This document shows, piece after piece, positions 26,761-34,450 of a stretch of 64,000 nt of DNA (the stretch's first letter is position 1; each line of letters begins with the position of its first letter). A program made the position numbers and the translations under genes. The notes under the pieces were generated by a model. It searched no databases. It had not been told where the DNA came from and was given only the letters and a program-made list of their open reading frames with translations. Source of the DNA: M55B112 sp040903745. GTDB taxonomy: Bacteria; Bacteroidota; Bacteroidia; Bacteroidales; GCA-2748055. The DNA lies in assembly GCA_040903745.1 (NCBI GenBank), contig JBBDUV010000072.1:46292-110291 (forward strand), in the 5' to 3' direction.

Positions 26761-28209
26761 CTATTTTAAATACTTTTTTACAATCGCCTTGTCGTCAAAA
26801 TGCCGCTTCACACCCCCGGTCTCCTGATATTTCTCGTGGCCCTTTCCTGCCACCAGGATCACAGAAGCTACTCCTCCAATCACACAAGCCGTTTTAATGG
26901 CCTCCTCCCTGTCGGCAATCTTCAAAACATCGACCCCGTTTTCAGCCTTCACCCCCTGCTCCATCTCCTGCATGATCGCAACCGGGTCCTCCGACCGTGG
27001 ATTATCCGACGTGAGAATCACCATATGGCTCAGTGCTGCCGCCACACCCCCCATTTTCGCCCGCTTAGTCCGGTCCCTGTCTCCCCCTGCACCAACTACG
27101 GTAATAATCCGGCGTTTATCACGGTTCACCTCATGGATCGTTTCAAGTACATTTTTCAGTGCATCATCGGTGTGGGCATAATCAACGACAGCAATACTTC
27201 CCCCCGGACCCCTTACTACCTCAAATCGTCCCTCAACTGCACCGGCACTGCTGATCGCTTCCATCACCTGTAGTTCGTCATGACCCAGCAGGATCGAAGT
27301 ACCGTAGACGGCGAGGATATTCGATGCATTGAATCTGCCTGTGAGCCTTACCCACACCTCCTTTTCATTGATCTGCATGCGCATACCCTCGAACAGGGAC
27401 TCCAGTACCCTGCCGTGAAAATCAGCGATCCTCCCAAGTCCATACCGGTGCTTCGCGGCACAGCAATTCTGGATCATCACCTCCCCGTTCCTGTCGTCTG
27501 CATTGGTGAGGACAAAAGCGTCCTCCCCGAGCCGGTCGAAAAATGACTTTTTGGCATCGAGGTACTCCCTGAAATCATTGTGGTAATCGAGGTGGTCATG
27601 TGTGAGGTTGGTGAATACCCCCCCCCTGAACAACAGTCCGTCGATGCGGTGCTGACTCGCAGCATGTGAAGATACCTCCATGAAGCAATAGGCACAGCCC
27701 TGGTCGACCATCTCCCTGATCCACCTGTTGATCTGCAATGCATCGGGTGTGGTGTGTGTTGCCGGGTATGTCTTGTTGTGAATGATCACTTCAATGGTCG
27801 TTAGCATACCTGACTTATACCCGAGGGTTGCATGTACCTGATGCAGCAGGGTGGCTATGGTCGTTTTTCCATTGGTGCCCGTGATACCCACCAGGTTGAT
27901 CTCTCTGGAAGGGTGTCCGTACCAGGCGGAGGCGATCAGAGAAACCGCCCTTCTTGAATTTTTTGTTATGATGAAGGTGATGCCTTGATCGGTCTCCGCG
28001 GGCAGCTCTTCACATACGACGGCCGAAGCTCCCGCTTCAGCAGCTGCTGGAATATATGCATGCCCGTCGGTCTCTGTTCCGCGGACCGCAATGAACAGCG
28101 CTCCCGCAACCACCTCCCTGGAGTCGAAGGTTACAGAATTGATCTCCCTTCCCATGTCGCCTTCTACATGGTTGACCTCCATCTCCGCTATGAGTTTTTC
28201 CAGCTTCAT
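26761..28209 (-). CDS. murE: UDP-MurNAc-tripeptide synthetase MurE (meso-diaminopimelate type)
   Basis: A 482-residue Mur ligase adding the third residue to UDP-MurNAc-L-Ala-D-Glu. The ATP loop GITGTNGKTTIAT is at residues 108-120, YCFMEVSSHAASQHRI and FTNLTHDHLDYH are conserved, the carbamylated lysine lies in LDAKKSFF, and the substrate-selecting DNPR motif is at residues 402-405 in TSDNPRSEDP, which points to meso-diaminopimelate rather than lysine. The start overlaps the ftsI stop by 4 bp. Note that no murF or ddl is in this cluster, as in other Bacteroidetes. Confidence 0.96.
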   Translation of the reverse strand: MKLEKLIAEMEVNHVEGDMGREINSVTFDSREVVAGALFIAVRGTETDGHAYIPAAAEAGASAVVCEELPAETDQGITFIITKNSRRAVSLIASAWYGHPSREINLVGITGTNGKTTIATLLHQVHATLGYKSGMLTTIEVIIHNKTYPATHTTPDALQINRWIREMVDQGCAYCFMEVSSHAASQHRIDGLLFRGGVFTNLTHDHLDYHNDFREYLDAKKSFFDRLGEDAFVLTNADDRNGEVMIQNCCAAKHRYGLGRIADFHGRVLESLFEGMRMQINEKEVWVRLTGRFNASNILAVYGTSILLGHDELQVMEAISSAGAVEGRFEVVRGPGGSIAVVDYAHTDDALKNVLETIHEVNRDKRRIITVVGAGGDRDRTKRAKMGGVAAALSHMVILTSDNPRSEDPVAIMQEMEQGVKAENGVDVLKIADREEAIKTACVIGGVASVILVAGKGHEKYQETGGVKRHFDDKAIVKKYLK

Positions 28210-30320
28210 CCCTCTGTGATACTCATTACCAGTTGTACATGATCCCCTTTCCGCAATAGTGTACCGGGTATGGGTGACTGACTCCTTACAGTGCCCCTTC
28301 CTTTGATGCTCACCTGTAGCCCCATATTTTCAAGCAGGAACAGGGCATCCTTTGCTCCCATATCCTTTACATCGGGCACATAATAAGAGCTAATATCGCT
28401 CCGGCGCAGCTTTACCCCCTCTTCAGTGCTCTTTGTCTTCACCCATTGCACCTCCTGATCGCCCGATTCAAAGGGAATATCCAGGTATTGAAGAGCCGAC
28501 TCCAGCTCTTGTCTATGGCCGCTCTTCGAATAGGGCCCACCGCTATTAGTTGTAAGAAATTCTGATTGATGGTGCTGCATATTCAGATCCCTGATGTAGA
28601 TCTTATCGGTAATTTCCCTGAAGATCGGCCCTGCAATCAGGTTACCGTAATAGACCGCTTTTGATGGGGAGCTCACCACCACGATACATGAATAGGCCGG
28701 ATTGTCGGAGGGGAAGTAGCCTGCAAAGGAGGCCTGGTACCTGCCCTTGGTATAGCCATGTCCGGCTTCAGCAATCTGTGCCGTCCCGGTCTTACCTGCA
28801 ATCGGATAATAGGCATTTTGCAAATTTTTCGCCGATCCCCGCTCAACAACGCCTTCAAGCATCGGCCTGATCTTCTCAAGGGTCTGATCAGAGCAGATCT
28901 TGTGGTTCAGGATTGTCTTGTCGAAGGTGTGGACCACCTTGCCATGATAACGTATTTCCTCCACGAACCCCGGCTTTACCATCTTGCCGTTATTGGCAAT
29001 CGCGTTGTAGAAGGTGAGCAATTGCAAGGGGGTGAGCCTTACCTCATAACCGATAGAGATCATCGGCAGAGAGATGCCTGACCAACGGGGACTGTCTGTA
29101 TACTTGATATCAGGCGCCCCCTCCCCCTTGATCTCAACTTCGAGCTTCCTGTTCAGTCCCAGCCGGTAGAGCCGGTCAATAAACCGGGAAGGGTTGTCCT
29201 TATAGTATTCGTTTATCAGCTTCGAAATCCCAACATTCGAGGAGTATTCAAATGCCTCACTGAAGGTGATCTTTCCAAGCCCCTCATCGCCACTGTCCTC
29301 CATCCTGTGACCATTATAATAAACCACACCGCTACCGACATCGACAATATCATGGGGCTCCACCAGGCCATCTTCCAGCAGTGATATTGCCGATGCAAGC
29401 TTAAAGGTCGATCCGGGCTCTGTACTTTCACCGATAGCGTAATTGTAGTTCTCCGTATAACGGCCGCTTTCCGACCTGCCTAGGTTGGCAATGGCCCTGA
29501 TCTTTCCGGTTTTCACCTCCATAACAATGACCGATCCATGATCAGCCTCATGCTTTTGAAGCTGCACCAGAAGGGCATTCTCCGCCACATCCTGAAGATC
29601 AATATCAATGGTGGTAACTATATCATATCCATCCCTCGGATCAATCTCATTCTTATCACTGAGCGGCATCCAGTTTCCGCCAGGGATCTTCTGCATCAAC
29701 CTGTATCCCTGCACACCCGATAGCTCGGCATCATAGGCACCCTCTATACCTACGACACTACCGTAATCACCCTGCATCGTATAACCAACGGTCCGGGCAG
29801 CCAGCATTCCGTGCGGCCTGATCCTGCGGTTCTGCTGAACGAAAATGGTACCGCCCTGGTACCTGCCCAGCCTGAATATCGGAAACTGCTTCAATTCCTG
29901 CAGCTGCGTATAGGTAACGTCTCTTTTAAGCAGGAAATAGCGATTACCCTCCTGGCGTGCCCTTACCAGGCTCTGCTTGTAGGTCGTCCAATGCTGGTCC
30001 TTAAAGAAACCGGCCATTCTGTGGGCAAGGGAATCCACATACCGATCGAAAATATCCCGGGTAAATGCCTCACTCCGCATGTCCATCCTCACCTCGTAAT
30101 AGGGAACAGAGACAGCAAGCAGTCGACCATCTACCGAATAGATATTGCCCCTGTTGGGATCAATGGTCTTATAGGAGATGCTGTTCACCTCCGACTCCTC
30201 CCAATGATCCTTTTCTATTAGCTGCAGGTAGAACATCTTTCCGAGAATCAGAATCGCAAAGGCAACCAGAGCAAGGTATACCACACTAACACGGATCAAT
30301 ATGTTTCTCTTCAGCGACAT
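28206..30320 (-). CDS. ftsI: Septal penicillin-binding protein FtsI with PASTA domain
   Basis: A 704-residue class B penicillin-binding protein, the transpeptidase partner of FtsW. A single membrane helix at about residues 10-32 is followed by the dimerisation domain (PNRGNIYSVDGRLLAVSVPY) and the transpeptidase with Ser304-x-x-Lys in EPGSTFKLAS, the SxN motif SSNVGISK, and KTG in IAGKTGTAQIAE. The C-terminus carries one PASTA domain (YVPDVKDMGAKDALFLLENM, then GTLLRKGDHVQLVMSI), which is a common addition in Bacteroidetes FtsI. It overlaps murE by 4 bp and follows the FtsL-like gene by 2 bp. Confidence 0.95.
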   Translation of the reverse strand: MSLKRNILIRVSVVYLALVAFAILILGKMFYLQLIEKDHWEESEVNSISYKTIDPNRGNIYSVDGRLLAVSVPYYEVRMDMRSEAFTRDIFDRYVDSLAHRMAGFFKDQHWTTYKQSLVRARQEGNRYFLLKRDVTYTQLQELKQFPIFRLGRYQGGTIFVQQNRRIRPHGMLAARTVGYTMQGDYGSVVGIEGAYDAELSGVQGYRLMQKIPGGNWMPLSDKNEIDPRDGYDIVTTIDIDLQDVAENALLVQLQKHEADHGSVIVMEVKTGKIRAIANLGRSESGRYTENYNYAIGESTEPGSTFKLASAISLLEDGLVEPHDIVDVGSGVVYYNGHRMEDSGDEGLGKITFSEAFEYSSNVGISKLINEYYKDNPSRFIDRLYRLGLNRKLEVEIKGEGAPDIKYTDSPRWSGISLPMISIGYEVRLTPLQLLTFYNAIANNGKMVKPGFVEEIRYHGKVVHTFDKTILNHKICSDQTLEKIRPMLEGVVERGSAKNLQNAYYPIAGKTGTAQIAEAGHGYTKGRYQASFAGYFPSDNPAYSCIVVVSSPSKAVYYGNLIAGPIFREITDKIYIRDLNMQHHQSEFLTTNSGGPYSKSGHRQELESALQYLDIPFESGDQEVQWVKTKSTEEGVKLRRSDISSYYVPDVKDMGAKDALFLLENMGLQVSIKGRGTVRSQSPIPGTLLRKGDHVQLVMSITEG

Positions 30321-30322
30321 GA

Positions 30323-30697
30323 CTACTCTTCTGTTCTTACAAGTTTCTTCAAAGGCTCCTTGTTCTCAACCAGTCCAACCCCCTTCTCTTTTACCAGTTG
30401 CTCCACCCTGCTCTGTCTGCTTACCATCATCAGTTCAGAGGTGGTGGTGATCGCCTGCGAGCGCAATTCTTTTACTTCCGACTGCAATTCATTGGTCCTG
30501 ATCACCAGCTTTTCCGCATGGTTCCTGTTGGCGATCGCGAACAGTGAGATAATGACCAGCAGGACAAGGAACGGGGCCTGTTTGATCACTGACCTCTGTG
30601 TCAACACATTCCCATCGACCAGGCTACGGAACGAAAACTCCTGTACCCGCTCATCCCGTACCTCATCGAATTCAATTTTTTTTCTCTCCTGGTTCAT
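30323..30697 (-). CDS. ftsL: FtsL-like division protein
   Basis: A 124-residue bitopic protein from ATG 30697 (MNQERKKIEFDEVRDER). A charged cytosolic N-terminus of about 40 residues leads to one membrane helix (APFLVLLVIISLFAIANRN) and a periplasmic coiled coil (LVIRTNELQSEVKELRSQAI). This layout and its place between rsmH and ftsI identify it as the FtsL homologue (FtsL/DivIC group) that binds FtsQ and activates FtsWI. The frame is open to 30736. The 89 bp upstream include the direct repeat GATACTAACC (twice). Confidence 0.82.
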   Translation of the reverse strand: MNQERKKIEFDEVRDERVQEFSFRSLVDGNVLTQRSVIKQAPFLVLLVIISLFAIANRNHAEKLVIRTNELQSEVKELRSQAITTTSELMMVSRQSRVEQLVKEKGVGLVENKEPLKKLVRTEE

Positions 30698-30786
30698 CTG
30701 TAAAAATCCTTTATTTAAATACCTGATACTAACCACTTAAACCCGATACTAACCTCTCCTTTTTACGAACAGGCTATCCTGCTTCT

Positions 30787-31686
30787 TTAAATTTTCTCCG
30801 CAATCCTCAACTTAGCACTCCTGGCCCTGCTATTCTCAGCGATCTCCTCTTCCCCCGGCACGATTACCTTCCTGTTAATCTGTTTCCAGCATGTCTCAGG
30901 ATTCCCATAGAAATCCTTTTTCAGCCTTCCCTCCGTATTGCCTGTTCGCATATAATTCTTCACCAGCCGGTCCTCCAGCGAGTGGTAGGTAATCACCACC
31001 AATCTTCCCCCGGGTGCCATGTAATCGGCCGTTTGTATAAGCATCTCCCTTAGTGCATCGATCTCTTCATTTACCTCTATCCTGATGGCCTGATATACCC
31101 GGGCAAGAAACTTTGACCTGTTCTGCTGTGGAACCAGGTCGCCCAGAACTGCTTCGAGCCGACCGGTTGTTTCGATGGGCGATTCTTTTCTGGCTGCTGT
31201 GATGGCCCTGACGATCCGGCCTGTGTTTTTCAACTCCCCATACTCCCTGAAGATAGGGTATAGCTCCTCCTCAGGGGTGCTATTGAGTACTTCGATTGCT
31301 GTTTTGCGGGAAGCTGTATTCATTCTCATATCGAGCCTGCTGTCGGCCCGGAAAGAGAAACCCCGGTCAGGCCGGTCAATCTGATGGGATGAAATCCCCA
31401 GGTCGGCAAGGATCCCATCGACCTTCGAAATGCCATAATACCGAAGAAAATTTCGCATATACCTAAAATTGGCCCCGATAAACACAAGGCGGTTATCCCT
31501 TTTTACATTCTTTTCAGCACCCGGATCCTGATCGAATACATAGAGTCTGCCTCTTTTTCCTAAATTTGCAAGAACCTCACGGGCATGCCCCCCGCCACCA
31601 AAAGTGAGATCTACATAGATCCCCTTTGGTTTGATATTCAATCCTTCAATGCTCTCTTTCAATAATACAGGCCTGTGATAAGCCAT
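30787..31686 (-). CDS. rsmH: 16S rRNA m4C1402 methyltransferase RsmH
   Basis: A 299-residue SAM-dependent methyltransferase that modifies N4 of C1402 in 16S rRNA. Start MAYHRPVLLKESIEGL at 31686, one base after the mraZ stop, is preferred to the open frame reaching 31758. SAM motif I is VDLTFGGGGHAREVL; GILADLGISSHQIDRPDRGF and LEAVLGDLVPQQNRS follow, and RLVVITYHSLEDRLVKNYM is the family C-terminal motif. The gene is also known as mraW and is always second in the division cluster. Confidence 0.95.
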   Translation of the reverse strand: MAYHRPVLLKESIEGLNIKPKGIYVDLTFGGGGHAREVLANLGKRGRLYVFDQDPGAEKNVKRDNRLVFIGANFRYMRNFLRYYGISKVDGILADLGISSHQIDRPDRGFSFRADSRLDMRMNTASRKTAIEVLNSTPEEELYPIFREYGELKNTGRIVRAITAARKESPIETTGRLEAVLGDLVPQQNRSKFLARVYQAIRIEVNEEIDALREMLIQTADYMAPGGRLVVITYHSLEDRLVKNYMRTGNTEGRLKKDFYGNPETCWKQINRKVIVPGEEEIAENSRARSAKLRIAEKI

Positions 31687-31687
31687 A

Positions 31688-32152
31688 TTATTCTGATTCT
31701 CTGGGTGTTCCACCAAGTATTTTTTCTGCCATAGAAGCAAAATCATCATCCGCAGCACTTACTCCCGAATAAAATTCTGCTGACCAAAGTTCAATTCGGC
31801 CCATCTGACCGGCAAGCACTACCTCGTCAGCAATACCGGCATGATCCAGCAACCTTTTTGGTACCAGCATTCTGTTGCTGGCATCCAGGACCAACTCTGC
31901 CGTACCGGCATAAAACATCCTTAGAAATCTTGCATGCTCCCTGTTGTAAGGATTGGTCCTCTCCCTGATCATCGCGTTTTGCCGCTCCCACTCTTCCATG
32001 GGGTAGAGTATCAAACACTTCTCAAAGACATCACGCTTCAGCACGAAACCTTCCACCGAGGTCTCCTTCATCTGCCTTTTGAAAGCAGCAGGAAAAGAGA
32101 GCCTCCCCTTGGAATCAAGCTTAACGGTATATTCTCCAATAAATGTTACCAT
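31688..32152 (-). CDS. mraZ: Transcriptional regulator MraZ
   Basis: A 154-residue AbrB-like double-domain regulator. The two repeats are visible: FIGEYTVKLDSKGRLSFPAAF and then TAELVLDASNRMLVPKRLLD, each with the D-x-K/S-x-R-x-x-x-P core. MraZ binds tandem repeats in front of its own operon and represses the division and cell-wall cluster. Four such repeats at 10-bp spacing are found here at 32187-32226, 35 bp upstream. First gene of a 13-gene operon reaching to ftsZ. Confidence 0.94.
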   Translation of the reverse strand: MVTFIGEYTVKLDSKGRLSFPAAFKRQMKETSVEGFVLKRDVFEKCLILYPMEEWERQNAMIRERTNPYNREHARFLRMFYAGTAELVLDASNRMLVPKRLLDHAGIADEVVLAGQMGRIELWSAEFYSGVSAADDDFASMAEKILGGTPRESE

Positions 32153-32186
32153 ACCTCTGTCTCTATTGAAAAGTAAAATTAAATAA

Positions 32187-32226
32187 TTTTTCCCACTTCA
32201 TACCATTTTACCCCACTTTTTCCCAC
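32187..32226 (-). promoter_or_regulatory. MraZ operator, four 10-bp direct repeats
   Basis: On the minus strand four consecutive 10-bp units read GTGGGAAAAA, GTGGGGTAAA, ATGGTATGAA and GTGGGAAAAA. MraZ is known to bind direct TGGGN repeats separated by 5 nt, which is exactly this 10-bp period; the third unit is the degenerate one. The array ends 34 bp before the mraZ ATG. A weak -7 box TACTTTTC lies at 32175-32168, so bound MraZ would cover the -33 region. Confidence 0.8.
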
Positions 32227-32311
32227 TTTGTTAATAACTTTTATCGGTTTTTACAGAACCATTGCAGTTACAGGGAATTCACAGCGGTATGTATCTTCAC
32301 AGATTTTTTGA

Positions 32312-32319
32312 TACTTTTG
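32312..32319 (+). promoter_or_regulatory. Promoter -7 box of the acyltransferase pair
   Basis: TACTTTTG matches TAnnTTTG and lies 24 nt before the ATG at 32344. It supports that start over the in-frame ATG at 32308, which would precede the promoter. Transcripts from here and from mraZ diverge. Confidence 0.5.
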
Positions 32320-32343
32320 TATGTTGTAATAGTGTATGACCAG

Positions 32344-33207
32344 ATGACAGAGGAGACCCTCAACAAAGATTATAAACCGATTGATATCAGGGAGATCTTC
32401 CGCGAAAAAAATCCGCGTATGGCCCGACTGATCCCTGGATTTATATACCGCTACCTCCACCGCGCACTGGTGCTGGATGAGATCAATGAGATTCTGCGGT
32501 TACACGGAAATAAGCAGGATTTTGAATTTGCATCAGCGGCGATCGACATGTTCAATGTAACGGTCGACCTGGTCGGGAAGGAGCATCTGCCTGAAGGAGG
32601 ACCCTTTATTTTCGTTGCCAACCACCCGCTGGGTGGATTCGATGGGGTACTTCTTATTCGTGAGATTGGTGAAAGATACAACCGGAAATATAAAGTTCTG
32701 GTAAATGATATCCTGCTCAATATAAAAAATATGCGGGGGTTGTTCATCCCCATCAACAAACATGGGTCCCAGGCCATGGAGAATGTGAGGCGCATTGAGG
32801 CAATTTTTCAATCGGACGAGCACGTGATGACCTTCCCGGCGGGGTTGGTGTCGCGCAGAAAACAGGGCATTATAAAGGATGAGGCATGGGCGAAGAACTT
32901 TGTTACCAAAGCGGTGCAGCATAAGAGAGATGTGGTGCCGATCCACATTACAGGCAGATGTTCGAATTTCTTTTACAACCTCGCCAATTTTCGAAAATTC
33001 CTTGGAATAAAGGCCAACATTGAAATGTTCTACCTGCCCCGTGAAACTTTCAGGCACAAAAACGGACACTACCGGATAACCATAGGGAAACCTGTAAGTT
33101 ACAAGACCTTTGACAAACAATATAAACCTGCTGAATGGGCTGACAAAATGAGAGACCATTGTTACACGCTTTCACAGAATTCGGAAAGTATATTTGCACC
33201 CAAATAA
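32344..33207 (+). CDS. glsA: PlsC-like O-acyltransferase, probable glycine-lipid synthase GlsA
   Basis: A 287-residue lysophospholipid acyltransferase-type protein. The catalytic motif is FVANHPLGGFDGVLL (His and Asp five residues apart, as in the NHPLGG group), and the acyl-acceptor motif is TFPAGLVSRRKQGIIKDEAW with FVTKAVQH. Start MTEETLNKDYKPIDI follows the promoter. The next gene, 15 bp downstream, is a GNAT/hemolysin-like N-acyltransferase. In Bacteroides thetaiotaomicron such an adjacent pair (GlsA and GlsB) makes glycine lipids: GlsB acylates glycine and GlsA adds the second acyl chain. By that analogy this gene makes the diacyl product; ornithine-lipid synthesis is the alternative. 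Confidence 0.78.
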   Translation: MTEETLNKDYKPIDIREIFREKNPRMARLIPGFIYRYLHRALVLDEINEILRLHGNKQDFEFASAAIDMFNVTVDLVGKEHLPEGGPFIFVANHPLGGFDGVLLIREIGERYNRKYKVLVNDILLNIKNMRGLFIPINKHGSQAMENVRRIEAIFQSDEHVMTFPAGLVSRRKQGIIKDEAWAKNFVTKAVQHKRDVVPIHITGRCSNFFYNLANFRKFLGIKANIEMFYLPRETFRHKNGHYRITIGKPVSYKTFDKQYKPAEWADKMRDHCYTLSQNSESIFAPK

Positions 33208-33222
33208 CCAAACCAGAAGACC

Positions 33223-34242
33223 ATGAACATGAAACGTATTATTCCGGCACTTCCGAAAGAGCTGATTCTTTCCGAACTTACGGATGATAATTTCATTCGT
33301 AAAACAAACAAGGGAGGCAATCTCCTGTACATCGTGAACCATGAAAATTCACCCAATTTACTGCGCGAGATCGGTCGGCTCAGGGAGGTGGCTTTTCGTG
33401 CTGCCGGAGGCGGAACCGGGAAGGATTGTGACCTGGACGATTATGATTCAGGAGAAAATGGGTACCAGCAACTAATCGTCTGGGATCCGGATCAAGAGGA
33501 GATACTCGGAGGCTACCGGTTTCTGATTTGCAACTCGGAGAGCTGCGGTGCGAATGGTGAGACAAAGCTGGCAACAGCCAAACTATTCAACTTTTCGGAA
33601 GAGTTCAAGAAGGACTACCTGCCACATATGATCGAGCTTGGAAGGTCTTTTGTCCAGCCCATGTATCAATCTACCAGCCTCAGAAGAAAAGGGCTGTATG
33701 CACTTGACAACCTGTGGGACGGTTTAGGTACCCTTGTACTGGATCACCCCGAAATCAAATATTTCTTCGGAAAGGTTACAATGTACCTGCACTACCACCA
33801 GGAGGCGCGGGATATGATCCTCTTCTTCCTTAACAAGCACTTTCCGGATAAAGACAAGCTGGTGATACCGAAAGAGCCGCTACGGGTAGTGATGAAACAG
33901 GATACATTAAAAGCGATCTTCACTGGATCCGATTATATTGAAGATTACAAGATCCTTTCGAAAAAAGTACGTTCCCTGGGAGAGACGATCCCGCCATTAA
34001 TCAATGCCTACATGAGTCTGTCGCCCTCTATGCGATCGTTCGGCACGGTAATGAACCATAGCTTCGGCGAAGTGGAAGAGACGGGGATCATGATCACAGT
34101 TAACGACCTCTATAAAAGCAAGGTGGAACGGCATTTATCAAACTACGTACCAAGACATTTACGAAGAATCCAAAATTTAAATATCAGAAACACCAGGCTG
34201 AACGACCTGTTCAACAGGTTCAACAGATTAGGAGGATTCTAG
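33223..34242 (+). CDS. glsB: GNAT/hemolysin-like N-acyltransferase, probable glycine-lipid synthase GlsB
   Basis: A 339-residue protein of the OlsB-related acyltransferase group. Recognisable are IGRLREVAFRAAGGGTGKDCD with DLDDYD, then YQQLIVWDPDQEEILGGYRF and the line MIELGRSFVQPMYQ (E-L-G-R-S-F-V), all hallmarks of this N-acyltransferase family. It is thought to attach a 3-hydroxy fatty acid to an amino acid, glycine in Bacteroides. Co-transcribed with the PlsC-like gene 15 bp upstream, in the reverse order of enzyme action. A second ATG lies two codons inside. Assignment to glycine rather than ornithine is inferred from the phylum. Confidence 0.78.
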   Translation: MNMKRIIPALPKELILSELTDDNFIRKTNKGGNLLYIVNHENSPNLLREIGRLREVAFRAAGGGTGKDCDLDDYDSGENGYQQLIVWDPDQEEILGGYRFLICNSESCGANGETKLATAKLFNFSEEFKKDYLPHMIELGRSFVQPMYQSTSLRRKGLYALDNLWDGLGTLVLDHPEIKYFFGKVTMYLHYHQEARDMILFFLNKHFPDKDKLVIPKEPLRVVMKQDTLKAIFTGSDYIEDYKILSKKVRSLGETIPPLINAYMSLSPSMRSFGTVMNHSFGEVEETGIMITVNDLYKSKVERHLSNYVPRHLRRIQNLNIRNTRLNDLFNRFNRLGGF

Positions 34243-34327
34243 TGTTTGTCTATAAAGCCCAATAACTGCGTTATGCTTGTTCTCAAAATGGTCATTTACA
34301 TTAGTAAACTCACATTTTTCGAACTGC

Positions 34328-34374
34328 ACAAGCCCTGCCCGTCGTACTTAAGTACTAAGGCAGGCGGGACTTGT
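34328..34374. repeat. Nested inverted repeat
   Basis: ACAAG (34328) pairs with CTTGT (34370), CCTGCC (34334) with GGCAGG (34359), and the loop itself holds the perfect 12-bp palindrome GTACTTAAGTAC (34344-34355). The whole can form a cruciform of about 47 bp between the convergent glsB and amidophosphoribosyltransferase genes. It looks like a dispersed intergenic repeat element; no second copy is in the window. Confidence 0.55.
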
Positions 34375-34404
34375 TATTGAACTTTATAGCTCAAACACCT
34401 TACT

Positions 34405-34427
34405 CTATTGACGAACTCTGTCAATAG
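34405..34427. terminator. Hairpin between convergent genes
   Basis: CTATTGAC and GTCAATAG form a perfect 8-bp stem with a 7-nt loop, 24 bp from the end of the minus-strand gene at 34451 and 160 bp after glsB. It lacks a T-run on either strand, so it may be a weak bidirectional terminator or a 3'-end stabiliser. Confidence 0.4.
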
Positions 34428-34450
34428 ATGGGGAGTGGCTGGATCACCAC

